From: Coprinellus micaceus
Taxonomy: Eukaryota; Basidiomycota; Agaricomycetes; Agaricales; Psathyrellaceae
DNA length: 64,000 nucleotides
NCBI GenBank assembly: GCA_951394405.1
Contig: OX596338.1
Coordinates: 2,852,001-2,916,000, forward strand
Direction of reading: 5' to 3'
The notes beneath the pieces were generated by a model. It worked only from the letters and a program-made list of their open reading frames with translations, was not told the DNA's origin and did not search any database. Shown here piece after piece: positions 61,201 through 64,000 of this stretch. The stretch's first letter is position 1. Every line of letters starts with the position of its first letter. Both the position numbers and the translations under genes were made by a program.

Positions 61201-62195
61201 AGCACGGGCAGCAGGAATCCAACATACTGAAAAATCCCAGCGCGTAACTCGAGATGATCGTGACCAGGGAAGGTCAAACTCCTCTCCGGGAAATAAGCCT
61301 TCCCATTGTTCGCGTGCTCGCTGGAGAGGTGCACTTAGCAAAGGAGTTAAGAGAGCAACTTCCGAATATCTACGTACTTGTTCGTTGCTTGTCGGACGAT
61401 GAGTTGCATGAAGTTGAGCAACTCCGTTCTCCTGGGCGAATCTCTTCCGTGGACAATGACATCGTTGATTTCCCTGTAAAAACAATGTGAGATGGAGAAG
61501 TGTCGACAGATTGAGAAGAGAGTACTTACGTGGCGGCGATGGCATCTGCTTTGGTAACCTTGAGCTTGATATTGACCGCGTTTCGAATCTCAAGCGATGG
61601 AGGCCCAGGGTACCCCAGATGAACACGAAACTGAAGAAGCTCAAGACAAGCGCGTACGATGGCAAAGTGGAACCACATACGGTCTGTTCCGAGCCGAGGG
61701 CTTCAGAAATGTTGGGGTGTGCATACGCGATGGCGCCGCCGTCGTACAGCAGAGGAACTGTAAAGACATGCGGAGCCACCATGAGCTGCATGTGTCTCAC
61801 AAGTCCTTCCTTCCTCTTGAAATGGTCTTTCTTGATAGGCTCCCCATTCTCTGGTGCAAACGTCACTGCGAAAAGGGTCAGAGGCGTGACGCTGGTGTGG
61901 ACGCGCGATGAAGAATTACCGTCGTACATCACATACTCTGCAGTTGGTAACCTACACACTCATTCAGCGGGGTCGAGAGGCGAGGGAGGTAGACGACACA
62001 CTTGCTGATCCTGAAGCAGTTGGTAGTCACAACGATTGGGCGATCCTTCGTCTCAACGCGCTCCTGGGGCCTCCCCGACTGCGGTCCGCGGTCGTAACGG
62101 GGCCCAGTAGGGGGCATACGCTGGTTTCCTCGTCCTCGCCCGGTATGCATCTTGAAGTCTTCGTGTGGGTGATTGTCTGACTTCCGGTTTGCCAA
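58244..62195 (-). CDS. AGO: Argonaute protein (QDE-2-like), gene B of tandem pair
   Basis: Second Argonaute. Starts MANRKSDNHPHEDFK with an RG/RP-rich leader, then DRPIVVTTNCFRISKLPTAE. N domain LMVAPHVFTVPLLYDGGAIA; linker 1 LGFFGIKDIRNLERSDGFKE; PAZ region SRRKIKGFHPDGALYQFEND and MELCVIEPNQFYRKPM; MID FFVLVILEKDGIEPRSILKH and VTQCVRVDKV. PIWI tetrad intact: Asp in MIIGADVGHPGPG, Glu in DPRQEIISDL, Asp in FRDGVSEGEYD, His in TSRSSHYIVLQDE. GKRHHTIFFP and GVVVNRGITQPTMKDFYLLS are also present. An 8-nt exon at 58480-58473 sits at the same YYAD position as in gene A. The last exon ends RRNMYFL. Divergent from gene A outside PIWI, so the duplication is not recent. Confidence 0.92.
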
Positions 62196-63077
62196 AGGCG
62201 ACCTTTATACCAGCCCCGAGAGGTACTTCCTGGACCCATGACACCTCTGGCTGGCCTTCGCGTTCTAATCGGAGCATATGTGGCCTTCCGAGGAACATCT
62301 GCAAACCCTCCCAGCGTTGGAAGAAAGTTTAAACTTTGCGTATTCCATTCTGAAGGCTTTGGAAGACATCGAGCGAGTGTGTCAGGAGCAAACGCTGTCA
62401 GTCCAAGCCCGCCGTCACTGTGATGGGATCACAGGTCTGCTCACATAATCCCTTCGATCAAGCCAAGTATTCATAAGCGCCCGCGCGCTAAAATCCTCTC
62501 TTCGAGTGCAGACCCAGAGAGACGGTCTGAAAGGTTCAAAAGCGCACACCTCGATTGAAGAGAGATGCTCTGAATTTTCTCTTTGCCTCTACTATGCCCT
62601 GGGGAAATGTAGTGTCCGCATGGCACGCCTCGAGGCACCTTTCTTGCAATAGAAGCCGGAGAAACTTGAACGCTCCTCCTGCCAAAAGGCAGAATGGATG
62701 GCCAGATTATACACTTTCCCCTTAGCCACGACCTTGTTGGACGCGACCTTCGGTCTTGACATGACATAACGGACATCTCCGGGAAGGACAAACAGGAATT
62801 ACCCGCCGGGGGAAAGCCCTCACCATTCCAGCCGAGGGTAACCAACTCTTAACTTAAACCGCCGTCGGTTCTGCCGGGGGCTCAGGTGTGGCGTCAGCCT
62901 TTATGCGTGCAAATTTGTCCATAGGTAAAGGTAAATCCTCTAAATCCCTCATTCCTAGTGTTCACTTCACCCGAGGACGGCCTCCTTCCACGCCTCCAGT
63001 CGAGATATCACCTCCTATCGCAGAAGTCCAACACCCAAGCAGCACCCCATACACAACTACCATCGATCATTCTCATT
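62196..63077. other. Upstream region of Argonaute gene B
   Basis: About 880 bp between gene B and the 3' end of the next gene. Open frames here (for instance 62471-62845, minus) lack conserved content or consistent splicing. Confidence 0.45.
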
Positions 63078-63752
63078 TCACCGAAACAGCGGCTTGCACA
63101 CCATGTGTGTGCGACCGGGTTCCATGGGGAGCGCACAGTAGAACCCTTGGTCCTGAGAAACAATAAAAGAGGGTAGGTGAACTGTACATCCCGAGGAGCA
63201 CGCCCTGAGTGTGGAACGCGTACTTACCTGCATGGCCTTGAAGAGTCGCCGCGAGCTCATTTGAAGCTGAAACACCGATCCACACGAGGGCGTTCATTCA
63301 ACAGAGGGATGGAGTGGGGCAAGCGTTGCAGTAGTTGCGGTCGTGAAAGGAGGTTATGACATCGAAGCATATACGTTTGGCCGTCGTCATGGCGTGTATT
63401 GCGTGTGGGGTGGGGATAAGGCCGCGTTGTCAGGCGCCATTCACCAAAGAGCAGAAGGACCAACTCACCTTAATGCAATCCTTCTCGTTCATCCCCGACC
63501 CTCTACACAACTCGGACACCTTGGCATCCCGTTCGCTATCAAACGCATAGGAACCTTTCGGTTGCAACTAATATTCGTGATGAGTCTCATCCACACGAGC
63601 ACCATGAAATGCTGGTGACTCACGCCAAGGAACGACTTCAACCTCTCCTCCTCGTTCTCCACCCTCTTTTGGTCGTTAGCTAGCTTCTGCTCTTGCTCAT
63701 GGTCTCTCGTCGCAGAAGTTAACATTGCTAGCATGGCTGGTGTCGGTTCCAT
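63078..63752 (-). CDS. Unrecognised 113-residue protein
   Basis: Four exons join in one frame. Exon 1 from 63752 (MEPTPAMLAMLTSATRDHEQ, then coiled-coil-like QEQKLANDQKRVENEEERLK) ends FLG before GTGAGT. Exon 2 begins LQPKGSYAFDSERDAKVSEL and ends NEKDCIK. Exon 3 is LQMSSRRLFKAMQ. Exon 4, DQGFYCALPMEPGRTHMVCK, ends PLFR and stop at 63078. The third intron has a clean GTAAGT...CTCAG; the second is longer, about 210 nt. I recognise no family. The first half is charged and helical; the second has three to four Cys. A further upstream exon is possible, as the frame stays open beyond 63752. Confidence 0.55.
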
Positions 63753-64000
63753 CCAACTCGCTCGCTCCAAACCCCAACTATATGTGGGCTGGCCGGCGCA
63801 TGACGTCATTCCATCACAGGAAACACAGTTAGATACACCATAAGTCAAAAATACCCCAAAAGTACAGGAATACATACACCGAGAGAATACACGCAGAGAA
63901 CGAGTGGAAGGGGAGGGTGTCGAAGTCGAAGCTCCAAGTCGAAGCAACCGAAGTCGAAAGGAAGATAGTTCTCAAAAGCTTATTTAATAATTACCTTGTT

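Noticed and set aside
30032..62195. Functional cluster of RNA-processing genes
   Set aside because: SYF1, EDC4, cyclin L, the RS protein and the Argonautes are separated by unrelated genes and act in different processes; chance proximity is the simplest reading.
62471..62845. 124-codon minus-strand frame upstream of Argonaute B
   Set aside because: No match to Argonaute leaders and no splice connection to the exon at 62195.

Overview
The window is a gene-dense stretch of nuclear DNA from a filamentous basidiomycete, most likely an agaricomycete. Nearly every gene is broken by many GT-AG introns of about 50-60 nt, spacers are short, and the proteins recognised are fungal (class II cAMP phosphodiesterase, SYF1, BET4, SFT2, QDE-2-like Argonautes, a 7-Cys metallothionein of basidiomycete type). 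No rRNA, tRNA, CRISPR or bacterial feature was found. The exon boundaries given were worked out by eye from splice sites, reading frame and family conservation.

Layout. 0.2-5 kb: a striatin (STRIPAK scaffold) convergent with a class II cAMP phosphodiesterase. 5-13 kb: a long unrecognised basidiomycete protein, then an EDE1/Eps15-type endocytic scaffold. 13-24 kb: a UBE2C-type E2, a PIN4-like RRM+R3H protein, a DODA-type extradiol dioxygenase, a PKA catalytic subunit and a WD40 protein. 23-36 kb: a DUF3445 haem-type membrane protein, nitronate monooxygenase, cytochrome c haem lyase, SSF1 divergent from a small coiled-coil protein that may be an AIRIM relative, SYF1, BET4, and a 34-residue metallothionein split over three exons. 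36-48.5 kb: EDC4-like decapping enhancer, SFT2, glyoxalase II, a mucin-like single-pass protein and the SRP receptor alpha subunit.

48.56-50.48 kb holds a non-autonomous DNA transposon with two nearly perfect 289-bp inverted repeats flanked by a TAGT duplication. It sits 3 nt upstream of the SRP101 start codon and separates that gene from its original leader. Beyond it lie a cyclin L gene head-to-head with an RS-rich protein, then two tandem Argonaute genes (53.9-57.8 and 58.2-62.2 kb). Both Argonautes keep the DEDH slicer tetrad and share an 8-nt microexon. An unrecognised 113-residue gene closes the window.

Functional threads: cAMP signalling is represented at both ends (PDE1 degrades cAMP; the PKA catalytic subunit acts downstream of it). 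Several genes act in RNA metabolism (SYF1, cyclin L, RS protein, EDC4, PIN4, two Argonautes), but I treat this as coincidence of location rather than an operon-like system. The strongest leads are the transposon at SRP101, the tandem slicer-competent Argonautes with their microexon, and the hidden metallothionein.
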